A stretch of 64,000 nucleotides of DNA, taken from CAZNPH01 sp964574985 (lineage in GTDB: Bacteria; Bacteroidota; Bacteroidia; Bacteroidales; SM23-62). The first letter of the stretch is position 1; each line of letters starts with the position of its first letter. Below the pieces are notes generated by a model, which saw only the letters and a program-made list of their open reading frames with translations, had not been told where the DNA came from and did no database searches. Both the position numbers and the translations under genes were made by a program. Positions 1 to 8,052 of this stretch are shown piece after piece. The stretch is from the NCBI GenBank assembly GCA_964574985.1, contig CAZNPH010000001.1:186001-250000 (forward strand), read 5' to 3'.

Positions 1-129
1 TTTTCCAGGAAACATTTCAACGGAGGAGGACATGACAATGCTGCAGGGGGTGAATCATTCAGCAGCCTCGATGAAACAGTTAAAAAATTTGTCAAACTTC
101 TCCCGGAGTATTCAGAAGAAATAAAATGA
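1..129 (+). CDS. nrnA: NrnA-like DHH phosphoesterase, C-terminal fragment
   Basis: This is the last 42 codons of a gene that begins before the window, read in frame 1 to the TGA at 127-129. It contains HFNGGGHDNAAGG, the glycine-rich DHHA1 substrate-binding motif of bifunctional oligoribonuclease/PAP phosphatases (NrnA family), which degrade nanoRNAs and dephosphorylate pAp. The catalytic DHH domain lies outside the window. The stop overlaps the next start (ATGA, 126-129), so it is translationally coupled to the FKBP lipoprotein. A DHH phosphoesterase next to a GldI-type FKBP gene is, as I recall, a common Bacteroidota arrangement. Confidence 0.85.
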   Translation, partial: FSRKHFNGGGHDNAAGGESFSSLDETVKKFVKLLPEYSEEIK

Positions 130-677
130 GAACAAGCCCCGGAATATTGATTTGCTTATTTCTTCTTGTTTCCTTTTATTTTTGGCAGGGCTGCAAACAG
201 GAACAACCTGCCAACCCCGGGTCCGGCACGGAAAACATAAAGGAACAAAAGAAGAACCTTTTGAAAGCCAACCGTTTCCTCGTCCGCAAGGATACCGAGC
301 TCATCAACAGCTATGCAGAAAGAAGGGGTTGGAAACTATCAAGAACAGAAAACGGCTTGTATTACATGATCATGGAAACGGGCCATGGTCCGAAACCGGA
401 AGAAGGAACCCGCGTTACCATGCATTATTCGATCAGTTTGCTGGACGGTACTTTATGCTACCGGTCCGATTCATCAAATCCGAAAAAATTTGTGGTGGGA
501 AAAAGCAAGGTAGAATCCGGTCTGGACACAGGGATCAGAATGCTGAAAGAAGGAGCAAGGGCAAGATTCATTCTGCCGCCCCATCTGGCGTACGGATTGC
601 TGGGAGACGAGGGGAAGATCCCTCCCCGGTCGGTCATCGTATATGAAATTGAACTGATAAAAGTCAGCGATCATTGA
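126..677 (+). CDS. FKBP-type peptidyl-prolyl isomerase lipoprotein (GldI-like)
   Basis: A 183-residue lipoprotein. It has a signal peptide with lipobox FWQGC (acylated Cys23), a short charged linker, then one FKBP domain at about residues 75-180 (GLYYMIMETGHG, VTMHYSISLLDGT, MLKEGARARFILPPHLAYG, IPPRSVIVYEIEL). FKBP domains isomerise Xaa-Pro bonds; this one should act on secreted or outer-membrane proteins. GldI of gliding Bacteroidota has this architecture, but the symbol is withheld because many non-gliding species carry the same gene. It is the first of three consecutive FKBP lipoprotein genes and overlaps nrnA by 4 nt. Confidence 0.9.
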   Translation: MRTSPGILICLFLLVSFYFWQGCKQEQPANPGSGTENIKEQKKNLLKANRFLVRKDTELINSYAERRGWKLSRTENGLYYMIMETGHGPKPEEGTRVTMHYSISLLDGTLCYRSDSSNPKKFVVGKSKVESGLDTGIRMLKEGARARFILPPHLAYGLLGDEGKIPPRSVIVYEIELIKVSDH

Positions 678-679
678 AT

Positions 680-1543
680 ATGCCGGCAAGATACACCCTG
701 TTGATTTTGTTGTTTTTAACCGGTTCATGCAGGTATATCGGCAGATACCCCGGTTTTTCAAAAACCGGCTCCGGCTGTTATTTCAAACTGCATAAAATAG
801 GAGAACCGGAAAAAACGGCCGGTAACAGTGACCTGCTGACCCTGAGGCTGTCTTTCAGGACCATGAATGACAGCCTGTTTTTCGAAGGAAAAAAAAGGAT
901 CATGATGCCGGAAAAAATTCTTCCGGGAACATTTCATGAATGCCTGGGTTTTCTGCATCAGGGCGACAGCGCAAGTTTTATTGTTCCATATTCTTTCCTG
1001 CAGCGCCCCGGTTCCCTTTCTTCCCATCCCCATCCGGCCGGGGAAGATGATCCCGTAAGAATCGACGTGTCAGTGGTCCGTACACAATCCCGTAAAGAAT
1101 ATGAAAACGAAATCCACGCCTTGCTGAAATGGGCAGAAGACATGGAATTATTTGAAAAAGAAATCCTTGAACAATATGTAAACCAAAAGCTTCCTGCACT
1201 CAAACTGAATGATTCCGGATTTTATCTGCTTACACTGAAAAAAGGAAACGGCCACAAAATCCATCATGGAGATACCATCACCATACATTATGAAGGGCGG
1301 TTCCTCAACGGCAAATTTTTTGATTCGACCGTAAAAAGAAAAAAGCCGTTCACATTTGTTTACGGAGTGGAATGGCAGGTGGTTGACGGACTCGAAGGGG
1401 CCATTGGAATGATGGAAGAAAAACAGAAATGCCTCTGCATATTTCCTTCGGATATGGCTTTTGGATCGGAGGGTTCGGAAACGGGCATCGTTCCGCCCTA
1501 TACATCCCTGATGTATGAAATTGAAATATTGGAAGTAAATTGA
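680..1543 (+). CDS. FKBP-type peptidyl-prolyl isomerase lipoprotein with a degenerate first domain
   Basis: The ATG at 680 is preferred over the TTG at 674 because it gives a compact signal peptide with lipobox LTGSC. The 287-residue product has a canonical FKBP domain in its C-terminal third (GFYLLTLKKGNG, ITIHYEGRFLNGKFFDST, VVDGLEGAIGMM, MAFGSEGSETGIVPPYTSL). The first half is FKBP-like in outline (a QGDSASFIVPYSFL segment) but lacks most consensus residues, so it is probably a decayed or binding-only domain. It starts 2 nt after the previous stop and is likely co-transcribed. Confidence 0.85.
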   Translation: MPARYTLLILLFLTGSCRYIGRYPGFSKTGSGCYFKLHKIGEPEKTAGNSDLLTLRLSFRTMNDSLFFEGKKRIMMPEKILPGTFHECLGFLHQGDSASFIVPYSFLQRPGSLSSHPHPAGEDDPVRIDVSVVRTQSRKEYENEIHALLKWAEDMELFEKEILEQYVNQKLPALKLNDSGFYLLTLKKGNGHKIHHGDTITIHYEGRFLNGKFFDSTVKRKKPFTFVYGVEWQVVDGLEGAIGMMEEKQKCLCIFPSDMAFGSEGSETGIVPPYTSLMYEIEILEVN

Positions 1544-1552
1544 TTAACTTTG
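1521..1552 (+). promoter_or_regulatory. Bacteroidota-type promoter for the third FKBP gene
   Basis: TTG at 1521-1523 and TAACTTTG at 1545-1552, 21 nt apart, fit the Bacteroidota TTG/TAnnTTTG promoter. It lies inside the 3' end of the preceding gene, with the ATG 20 nt downstream at 1573. Confidence 0.55.
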
Positions 1553-1572
1553 CCAAACAAACAACAAACATC

Positions 1573-2508
1573 ATGAGAAAGAAGAATTGGACAGGTTATT
1601 TGTTTTATGCCGGGTTGTTTACAATGCTTTTGTTCGCTGCATGCAATGAAGAACCCAGTAACGAGGAACAGGAGGAGGAACTCAGGAAACTGAAAGCCTA
1701 TCTTGAAGAGAACAACATAACCCAGGACCCCACGGAGTCCGGAATGTATTATCTTGAGATCGAACCGGGTAACGGGTCCACCTACCCGGCAGATGACGAT
1801 TACGTGGAATTCGAGTTCGTTGCACAACTCATCGACGGGACGATATTTGCCACCAGCAATGAGACCATTGCCGAAAATGCAGGTATATATGACCCGGACA
1901 ATATATACGGTCCCATAAGGTACCAATTGGGGCAGATGATGCCCGGACTCGCAGAAGGGATCTCATATATGAGCGAAGGGGGCCTGGCCCGTCTGATCAT
2001 CCCTTCGGACCTGGCACTGGGTTCCAGTTACACGATCACCGTACCTCCATATTCGACACTGATCTATGACATTGAGCTGACAGAGGTGATCTCTGATCCT
2101 GATCAGTACGAAAGGCAACAAATCCAGGCTTACCTGGATTCCAACAATATTGATGTGGATTCCACTTCAACCGGACTCTACTATATTGAGAACGAATTGG
2201 GAACGGGTGAACAGGTTGAAAACGGCACTACCGTCACCATATGGTATACGGGCTACTATCTGGATGGGAGGGTTTTTGATTCCAATATCGACGGGTCGGC
2301 GTTCATTGTCTCGCTGCCCGCTGAAAACCTGATCGATGGTTGGTCAGAAGGATTAAAGCTGATGAAAGAAGGAGGAAAAGCCACATTGATCGTTCCCTAC
2401 TATCTTGCCTATGGTCAGGAAGGATACCTTGACAACAAGGGAAGAACCATCGTCCCCCCCTACATGACCCTCCTGTTTGATGTATGGGTTGCGGATGTGA
2501 GCAAATAA
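1573..2508 (+). CDS. Tandem-domain FKBP peptidyl-prolyl isomerase lipoprotein
   Basis: The start at 1573 (MRKKNW) is chosen over an upstream in-frame codon that falls in the promoter. It gives a signal peptide with lipobox LLFAAC (Cys24). The 311-residue product has two FKBP domains, about residues 50-175 and 195-310, each introduced by a short helix (AYLEENNI, AYLDSNNI). The second is closest to consensus (GTGEQVENGTTVTIWYTGYY, GRVFDSN, LKLMKEGGKATLIVPYYLAYG). The Glu/Asp-rich N-terminus after the lipid anchor is typical of surface-exported Bacteroidota lipoproteins. Presumed role: periplasmic or cell-surface folding helper. Confidence 0.9.
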   Translation: MRKKNWTGYLFYAGLFTMLLFAACNEEPSNEEQEEELRKLKAYLEENNITQDPTESGMYYLEIEPGNGSTYPADDDYVEFEFVAQLIDGTIFATSNETIAENAGIYDPDNIYGPIRYQLGQMMPGLAEGISYMSEGGLARLIIPSDLALGSSYTITVPPYSTLIYDIELTEVISDPDQYERQQIQAYLDSNNIDVDSTSTGLYYIENELGTGEQVENGTTVTIWYTGYYLDGRVFDSNIDGSAFIVSLPAENLIDGWSEGLKLMKEGGKATLIVPYYLAYGQEGYLDNKGRTIVPPYMTLLFDVWVADVSK

Positions 2509-2512
2509 TCCC

Positions 2513-3217
2513 TTACGAGTGCATCAAAAAAACAGAAGGGCGCCTGTCAATGTCCGGACTTTCCTTTTTCCATTCGCCAATGGTCATGGTGTGAATGGAT
2601 TCGGTTTCCAGACTTATGTCGGTTGCGATGCAAAGCATGGTTGCGGATTTGCATACTTCTGTTATTATATCAAACAACCGCATATTCCTGTAGGGAGTTT
2701 CCATGAAGATCTGGGTTTGCTTTTCTCTGGCAGAAATGATTTCCAGCTTCTTCAATTTGGGAATGAGAAGATGCTTTTTAACCGGCAGGTACCCTTGAAA
2801 AGCAAAATACTGCCCGTTGAGTCCGGATGCCATAAGTGCCAGCAAAACAGAAGAAGGTCCCACCAGGGGCACCACAGGGTAATTCATTTGATGTGCTTTC
2901 ATGATGACCCCAGAACCCGGATCGGCCACTGCAGGTACACCCGCCTCGGACAACAAACCCACGCTCTCACCCCTGGAGAGGGGATTCAGAAATGTTTCAT
3001 ATTCTTCTTCCTGTGTATACTTATCCAGCACGCAGAAGTGGAGTTCATCCACGGACTTGCCGATGCCTGTCCTGATCAGGAACCTGCGGGCTGAACGAAC
3101 TTTCTCAACAATAAAATGATCGACGCCTTGTATGATCTTCTTATGATAAGGAGGAAAATTTTTTTCGGGCGGACTGTCACCCAGGGTGACCGGGATCAGG
3201 TAAAGCGATGGTTTCAT
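2513..3217 (-). CDS. RsmI-like SAM-dependent methyltransferase (tetrapyrrole methylase fold)
   Basis: A 234-residue protein of the tetrapyrrole-methylase superfamily. The N-terminal LYLIPVTLGD and the motif LSEAGVPAVADPGS (about residues 90-103) match RsmI, which 2'-O-methylates C1402 of 16S rRNA. It is shorter than typical RsmI (about 280 residues). Bacteroidota often carry this shorter paralogue beside a standard RsmI, so the rRNA target is not assured. The start has a GGAG site just upstream and its own -7 box. The gene converges on the FKBP gene with a 4-nt gap. Confidence 0.8.
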   Translation of the reverse strand: MKPSLYLIPVTLGDSPPEKNFPPYHKKIIQGVDHFIVEKVRSARRFLIRTGIGKSVDELHFCVLDKYTQEEEYETFLNPLSRGESVGLLSEAGVPAVADPGSGVIMKAHQMNYPVVPLVGPSSVLLALMASGLNGQYFAFQGYLPVKKHLLIPKLKKLEIISAREKQTQIFMETPYRNMRLFDIITEVCKSATMLCIATDISLETESIHTMTIGEWKKESPDIDRRPSVFLMHS

Positions 3218-3235
3218 CTCCGGTTTGATTTACTG

Positions 3236-3243
3236 CAAAGATA
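3236..3243 (-). promoter_or_regulatory. -7 box (TATCTTTG) upstream of the RsmI-like gene
   Basis: TATCTTTG on the minus strand matches TAnnTTTG and ends 18 nt before the ATG at 3217. No convincing -33 TTG at the usual distance. Confidence 0.5.
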
Positions 3244-3514
3244 AACAAGGAAGCCCAAAACTTTCAGATTACTGACCTTTTCAATATTTTTATTCATTTC
3301 AACCTGTATCACATTGCTTATTGCCCGGACAATAGAAGGGCCCGGTTTGACATGGTGAATTGTTGGGGAATATTCCCGTGGCCCACCGCCGTGCGCCGGG
3401 CAGGTGGTCATGAACCGCTTTCAATAGGTCTGAAAGGTCCCCTGACTTTGTACAGGATCAAAAAACCGGGAATAAACAAATCCGCCGGCACCGGGAAAGG
3501 AAATCCGCAAAGAC
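3244..3514. other. Intergenic region without a convincing gene
   Basis: The stretch between the PHP gene and the RsmI-like gene has a GC-rich core around 3375-3415. Small open frames exist on both strands, but none has a recognisable domain, ribosome site or family. The minus-strand frame at 3214-3411 runs through the promoter of the downstream gene. Nothing else is visible. Confidence 0.5.
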
Positions 3515-4381
3515 CTATTCAGGGGGTACCCAGAAATCCTCCGGGCGGAGTCCGCATACATCGATCATATCCAGTCCGTACTCCAGATACCCCAGGTCCG
3601 GACCTCCGTTGTTGGTGCCGAAGGTGAACTTTACACCCGCTTCTTTTGCCATTTTGATGATCCCGGGCGAGGGCAGCTTCAACCGTACACCAATCTCCAG
3701 GGCTACATCGTTCTCTTTCAATGCAGCGATGACCGGCCGGATCCGTTCTTCGGTCCATAATTCATTATACCGGTCAGTAATTACTTTGGGAAGATAGGTT
3801 GCATTTACATATATATCGATGGGTTCAGTATTGACTATGTTCACGATCTGATCCACCAGATAATCCATAAAAGCCTGGGGATCCCCGATATGCACCTCAT
3901 CTTCAACCCAAAGCCGCGTCCTCCGGCCTTCGGCATCATGAAAGGTCATTGCGTCGGTAAAAACATAATCATACAATTCCACGGTATCCATAGACACGAT
4001 TGAAATCCATTCCCGGCCTTCCGCCTGCACAGCATGATAAACCGGATAATGCTTGTGAGCATGATAATAGGCGCTCAATGCAGAATCGGAATGTACCGGG
4101 AATCCTTTGCCGCAATTGATGGCAACGCCATATTCAATGCCGGTTCGTTCGGAATGTTCGAGCAATTGCTCCATGGTGAGTCCGCCCTTCAGATGCGCGT
4201 GCAGATCCATGACCGGATACCCCTGCTTCTTCAATGAGTCGATCCGCTGAATCAGCAAGCCGGCACCGGACCCGTTTTTAACCGGACTTTTGCATGCAAT
4301 GGATACAAAGACGTATAATCCCGCGATAAGCCATATTGCTGCCGGGATCCTCTTTGTGTGTGTCTTTTTTTTGCTTCTCAT
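3515..4381 (-). CDS. PHP-domain metal-dependent hydrolase lipoprotein
   Basis: The start at 4381 (MRSKKKTH) is chosen because it gives a 288-residue protein with an N-terminal hydrophobic signal and a lipobox-like SIAC. The mature part opens with VMDLHAHLKGGLTMEQLLEH, the metal-binding HxH of PHP phosphoesterases. It continues through a TIM-barrel-like body to FTFGTNNGG and LEYGLDMIDVCGL, which resembles the end of PHP/histidinol-phosphatase folds. The substrate is unknown. Lipid anchoring of a PHP protein suggests a periplasmic or surface function rather than DNA or histidine metabolism. Confidence 0.7.
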   Translation of the reverse strand: MRSKKKTHTKRIPAAIWLIAGLYVFVSIACKSPVKNGSGAGLLIQRIDSLKKQGYPVMDLHAHLKGGLTMEQLLEHSERTGIEYGVAINCGKGFPVHSDSALSAYYHAHKHYPVYHAVQAEGREWISIVSMDTVELYDYVFTDAMTFHDAEGRRTRLWVEDEVHIGDPQAFMDYLVDQIVNIVNTEPIDIYVNATYLPKVITDRYNELWTEERIRPVIAALKENDVALEIGVRLKLPSPGIIKMAKEAGVKFTFGTNNGGPDLGYLEYGLDMIDVCGLRPEDFWVPPE

Positions 4382-4430
4382 AAATGAAAGGAATTTATTA
4401 TGGTCCGTTATCAACTCAATGGATGAAAGC

Positions 4431-6326
4431 TTATTTTTTGGGAACCTGTACCCCGCGCTGCCTGGCCATTTCTTCAAGCCTTTTTTGGAATTTGGATTGC
4501 TTTTTCGGCTTCTTCTGGTTTGTCTTCATTTTTTTTCGCAGTTCATCCTCATCAATGTATTGTTTGAACAGGGCATTTTGACCGAAGGTGATCAGATTGG
4601 CAAGAAAATAATAATAGGTCAGCGCTGCTGAAAAATTGTTGAGGATGAACATGAACATAACGGGCATAATATACATCATGCTTTTCATTCCCGGCATCTG
4701 GCTGCTGGAAGGCGTGGACTGATTGCTGATCCGCATGCTGATAATGGTGGAAGCAGTCATCAGTATGGTAAACAAACTGACATGGTCACCATAAAACGGG
4801 ATGTTGAAAGGCAGATCCAGGATGCTGTCGTAAGTGGACAGATCCTGTGCCCATAAAAAGCTTTCCTGCCTGAGTTCAATGGAAGTTGGGAAAAACCTGA
4901 ACATGGCAAAAAGGATGGGAAACTGCAAAAGCATGGGCAGGCATCCTCCGAGCGGACTCACACCGGCTTTTTTATACAGGGCCATGGTGGCCTGTTGCCT
5001 TTGCATGGCTTTGTCCTTGGGAATCTTCTTGTTGATCTCATCAATCTCGGGCTTCAACACCCGCATCTTTGCCTGTGACAAATAAGAACGGTATGTCAGC
5101 GGGAACAGCAATACCTTGATCATGATGGTCAGCAAAAGGATGATGATCCCGTAACTGTCAATAAACCCACTCAGAAAATTAAAAACCGGGATGATCAGGT
5201 AACGGTTAATGGCTGTACTGATAAAACCACCCAGGGAAACCAGTTCCTGCAATTCCATACCGTGTTTCTTCAGGGTCTGAAAATGATTGGGACCGAAATA
5301 AAAATGCAGGGGGGTCTTTGTTTCCGATCCGGCAGAATATGGCACACCCAGCTTTGTGGCAAACCGCTTGAGGTATTGCTGTGAATCTTCAAGGTCCACC
5401 GATTGAACCGTTCCGTTCAAAAAATGCTCTCCTGCTATCAATACGGAAGAGAAAAATTGTTGTTTGAAGGCAACCCATTTCAGGCCGGTAGGAATGTCCT
5501 CCTCCTGGATCTCCTTGTTGCTCCTGCCCCTGAAATGATCTACCTCATCCTTATGATGCTTGTAATATATGGTCGTATAATTGTTCTCATTCTGCCGCCC
5601 TTTTTCAAGGCCGGGTACAAAAACCTCCCAGTTCAGATCAATGTAATTGATATTGGAAGATATGACCTCCTGCATGTTTTTCATCCGGATGCTGCAATCC
5701 AGCATGTATTTGCCGGGGTACATGGTATAAACATACTCGAGGAACCTCCCTTCCCCGGCATTCAGTCTCATCACCAGGCTGCGGGGATCATTTTCCACCC
5801 GGATCTTCCGCTCATCCGTACGGGGGGCGAAAAACAGCTCATTGGTTGCAATGCTACGGTTCTGGGCAAAGAAATTCATTCCGAATACCGTGGAATCCCC
5901 GTCAAAAAGGATCAGGGGCAATGAATCGTGTGTTTTGTATTTTTTCAGTTCGACCGACCAGATACGCCCCCCTTTGCTGGCCACCTCCACTTTCATCAGG
6001 TCATTCTCCATGGTGATGAATTCCTGATCACCGGTGGCCGATTCGGCAAATACACCCCAGAGGCTTTTTAACCGATCCCTGTCCACGCTGTCCTTTTTAA
6101 CACCCGCCTCCTGTTCTTTCTGCACAACCGGTTCCTTCCGGGGCTTTTCCTTCTGCACGCCGGTTGCACCGGGCATAGTGTCCGTTTGCTCCTGCCGGAC
6201 CAGTTCGAGTGAATCAGCCCGGCGTCTTGCTTCCTTCAGTTCTTCTCTTGAAGGTCTGGTCAGGAGACTATAGCCAATCAGTATGACGGCGATAAGTATG
6301 ATCCCTATAATCGAATTTCTGTCCAT
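4431..6326 (-). CDS. yidC: Membrane protein insertase YidC
   Basis: A 631-residue Bacteroidota-length YidC. It has an N-terminal membrane segment (IIGIILIAVILIGYSLL) and a charged linker. A large periplasmic beta domain follows (about residues 95-360), then the insertase core with several membrane segments (about 370-590), including LFPLTYRSYLSQAKMR and a cytoplasmic helical hairpin (INKKIPKDKAMQRQQ). The Lys/Arg-rich tail (KKMKTNQKKPKKQSKFQKR) may contact ribosomes. It inserts and folds inner-membrane proteins, with or without SecYEG. It lies 39 nt downstream of pyrG and is probably co-transcribed. Confidence 0.97.
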   Translation of the reverse strand: MDRNSIIGIILIAVILIGYSLLTRPSREELKEARRRADSLELVRQEQTDTMPGATGVQKEKPRKEPVVQKEQEAGVKKDSVDRDRLKSLWGVFAESATGDQEFITMENDLMKVEVASKGGRIWSVELKKYKTHDSLPLILFDGDSTVFGMNFFAQNRSIATNELFFAPRTDERKIRVENDPRSLVMRLNAGEGRFLEYVYTMYPGKYMLDCSIRMKNMQEVISSNINYIDLNWEVFVPGLEKGRQNENNYTTIYYKHHKDEVDHFRGRSNKEIQEEDIPTGLKWVAFKQQFFSSVLIAGEHFLNGTVQSVDLEDSQQYLKRFATKLGVPYSAGSETKTPLHFYFGPNHFQTLKKHGMELQELVSLGGFISTAINRYLIIPVFNFLSGFIDSYGIIILLLTIMIKVLLFPLTYRSYLSQAKMRVLKPEIDEINKKIPKDKAMQRQQATMALYKKAGVSPLGGCLPMLLQFPILFAMFRFFPTSIELRQESFLWAQDLSTYDSILDLPFNIPFYGDHVSLFTILMTASTIISMRISNQSTPSSSQMPGMKSMMYIMPVMFMFILNNFSAALTYYYFLANLITFGQNALFKQYIDEDELRKKMKTNQKKPKKQSKFQKRLEEMARQRGVQVPKK

Positions 6327-6365
6327 TGTCTTTCTGTGAAGATAAAAATAGATTTAAATGATGTG

Positions 6366-8024
6366 TCACTCCTGCTCAGAGCGCACGGATGCTTTTGTGC
6401 CTTCCCGGTGCTTTTGTTTTTGCATTTTGATGGCTGCCTCAATGAACCCGACAAATAAAGGATGAGGACGCATAACGGTGCTGCTGTATTCAGGGTGGAA
6501 CTGTACACCCACGAACCATCTTTTTTGAGGAATTTCCATGATCTCAACCAGATTGCTTTCCGGGTTGATCCCTGTGGCGATCATACCTGCATTCTGAAAC
6601 TGCCGGAGATAATCATTGTTGAACTCATACCGGTGACGGTGTCTTTCCCGGACGTGAAGCTCACCGTAGGCCCGGTGTACGACACTGCCTTCCACAATGT
6701 CACAGGGATATATGCCCAGTCTCATGGTACCCCCTTTTTCAGTAATTTTCTTTTGTTCCTCCATCAGATCGATCACCGGGTCGGGGGTAAGATGGTTCAT
6801 CTCCGTGGAATGGGCTTTTTTCAGCCCCAGCATGTTTCTGGCGAACTCGGTCACGGAACATTGCATCCCCAGGCAGATGCCAAAAAACGGGATGTCGTTC
6901 TCCCGGACATATTGAACCGAAATGATCTTTCCGTCAATTCCGCGGTCTCCGAATCCCGGGGCAACAATCACTCCCTCAACTCCTGAAAGAATCTCATGCA
7001 CATTATTTTCAGAAACATCTTCCGAATGGATGCAATGCACATTTACCTTGCAATTGTGAACAGCCCCCGCGTGACTCATGGATTCGATGATTGATTTATA
7101 GGAATCGGCCAGCTCAACATATTTCCCGACCAGTGCAATGTTCAATTCCCTGACAGGTTTTTTGAGTTTACTGACAAATTTTTTCCAGGGTTTCATGTCG
7201 GGCGGACGCGTACCCTTGATGTCCAGTTTCTTTATGACCGTATCATCCAGATTTTCCTTCTGCATCAACAAAGGGACTTCATAAATTGTGGATACGTTGA
7301 TGGATTCAATGACAGATTCAGGATTCACGTTACAGAACAGAGCGACTTTTTTCCTGAGATCCCGGGTCAGCTTCCTTTCTGTCCTCAGCACCAGTATATC
7401 CGGCTGGATCCCGGTTTCCAAAAGCACCTTCACGGAATGCTGTGTGGGTTTGGTCTTGAGTTCTCCCGTGGCAGCAAGGAAAGGAACCAGGGTAAGATGC
7501 ACCACCAGTGTATTTTGGGGTCCCAGCTCCCATTTCAACTGACGAACGGCTTCAATGTACGGAAGCGATTCGATATCACCCACCGTTCCTCCGATCTCTG
7601 TCAGGACCACGTCATATTTATATTTTTTGCCGAGCAGTTTGATCCGTCGCTTGATCTCATCTGTAATATGCGGAATGACCTGCACGGTCTTTCCAAGGTA
7701 ATCTCCTCTGCGTTCTTTATCGATTACCGTTTGATATATGCGTCCGGTGGTCACATTGTTGGCCTGGGAAGTCGGTTTTCCGAGAAAACGTTCATAATGA
7801 CCAAGGTCAAGGTCGGTTTCAGCACCGTCTTCCGTGACATAACACTCGCCGTGTTCATAAGGATTCAGTGTTCCGGGATCAACATTGATATAGGGATCCA
7901 GCTTTTGAATGGTCACTTTCATTCCCCTTTCCTGCAGCAGCAATCCGAGCGAAGCAGAAATGATCCCCTTCCCAAGACTGGAAGTAACACCACCGGTTAT
8001 AAAAATATATTTTGTTGGAGACAA
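6366..8024 (-). CDS. pyrG: CTP synthase
   Basis: A 552-residue two-domain enzyme making CTP from UTP, ATP and glutamine. The synthetase domain starts KYIFITGGVTSSLGKGI and has NPYEHGECYVTEDGAETDLD. The class I glutamine amidotransferase domain has the nucleophile motif FFGICLGMQC and the histidine motif VGVQFHPEYSS. Alignment to family N-termini (MxxTKYIF) places the first residue at 8022-8024, where the codon is TTG; no ATG is available between the -7 box and this point. yidC follows. Confidence 0.97.
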   Translation of the reverse strand: MSPTKYIFITGGVTSSLGKGIISASLGLLLQERGMKVTIQKLDPYINVDPGTLNPYEHGECYVTEDGAETDLDLGHYERFLGKPTSQANNVTTGRIYQTVIDKERRGDYLGKTVQVIPHITDEIKRRIKLLGKKYKYDVVLTEIGGTVGDIESLPYIEAVRQLKWELGPQNTLVVHLTLVPFLAATGELKTKPTQHSVKVLLETGIQPDILVLRTERKLTRDLRKKVALFCNVNPESVIESINVSTIYEVPLLMQKENLDDTVIKKLDIKGTRPPDMKPWKKFVSKLKKPVRELNIALVGKYVELADSYKSIIESMSHAGAVHNCKVNVHCIHSEDVSENNVHEILSGVEGVIVAPGFGDRGIDGKIISVQYVRENDIPFFGICLGMQCSVTEFARNMLGLKKAHSTEMNHLTPDPVIDLMEEQKKITEKGGTMRLGIYPCDIVEGSVVHRAYGELHVRERHRHRYEFNNDYLRQFQNAGMIATGINPESNLVEIMEIPQKRWFVGVQFHPEYSSTVMRPHPLFVGFIEAAIKMQKQKHREGTKASVRSEQE

Positions 8025-8043
8025 AATTGAAAGATTTATTTGT

Positions 8044-8051
8044 CAAACTTA
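8044..8051 (-). promoter_or_regulatory. -7 box (TAAGTTTG) upstream of pyrG
   Basis: A TAnnTTTG match on the minus strand ends 19 nt before the proposed TTG start of pyrG, squeezed between it and the upstream stop at 8053. The resulting 5' leader would be very short and AT-rich. Confidence 0.5.
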
Positions 8052-8052
8052 A

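Noticed and set aside
3214..3411. Minus-strand open frame of 65 codons between the PHP and RsmI-like genes
   Set aside because: It runs through the -7 box and leader of the RsmI-like gene, has no ribosome site and no recognisable domain.
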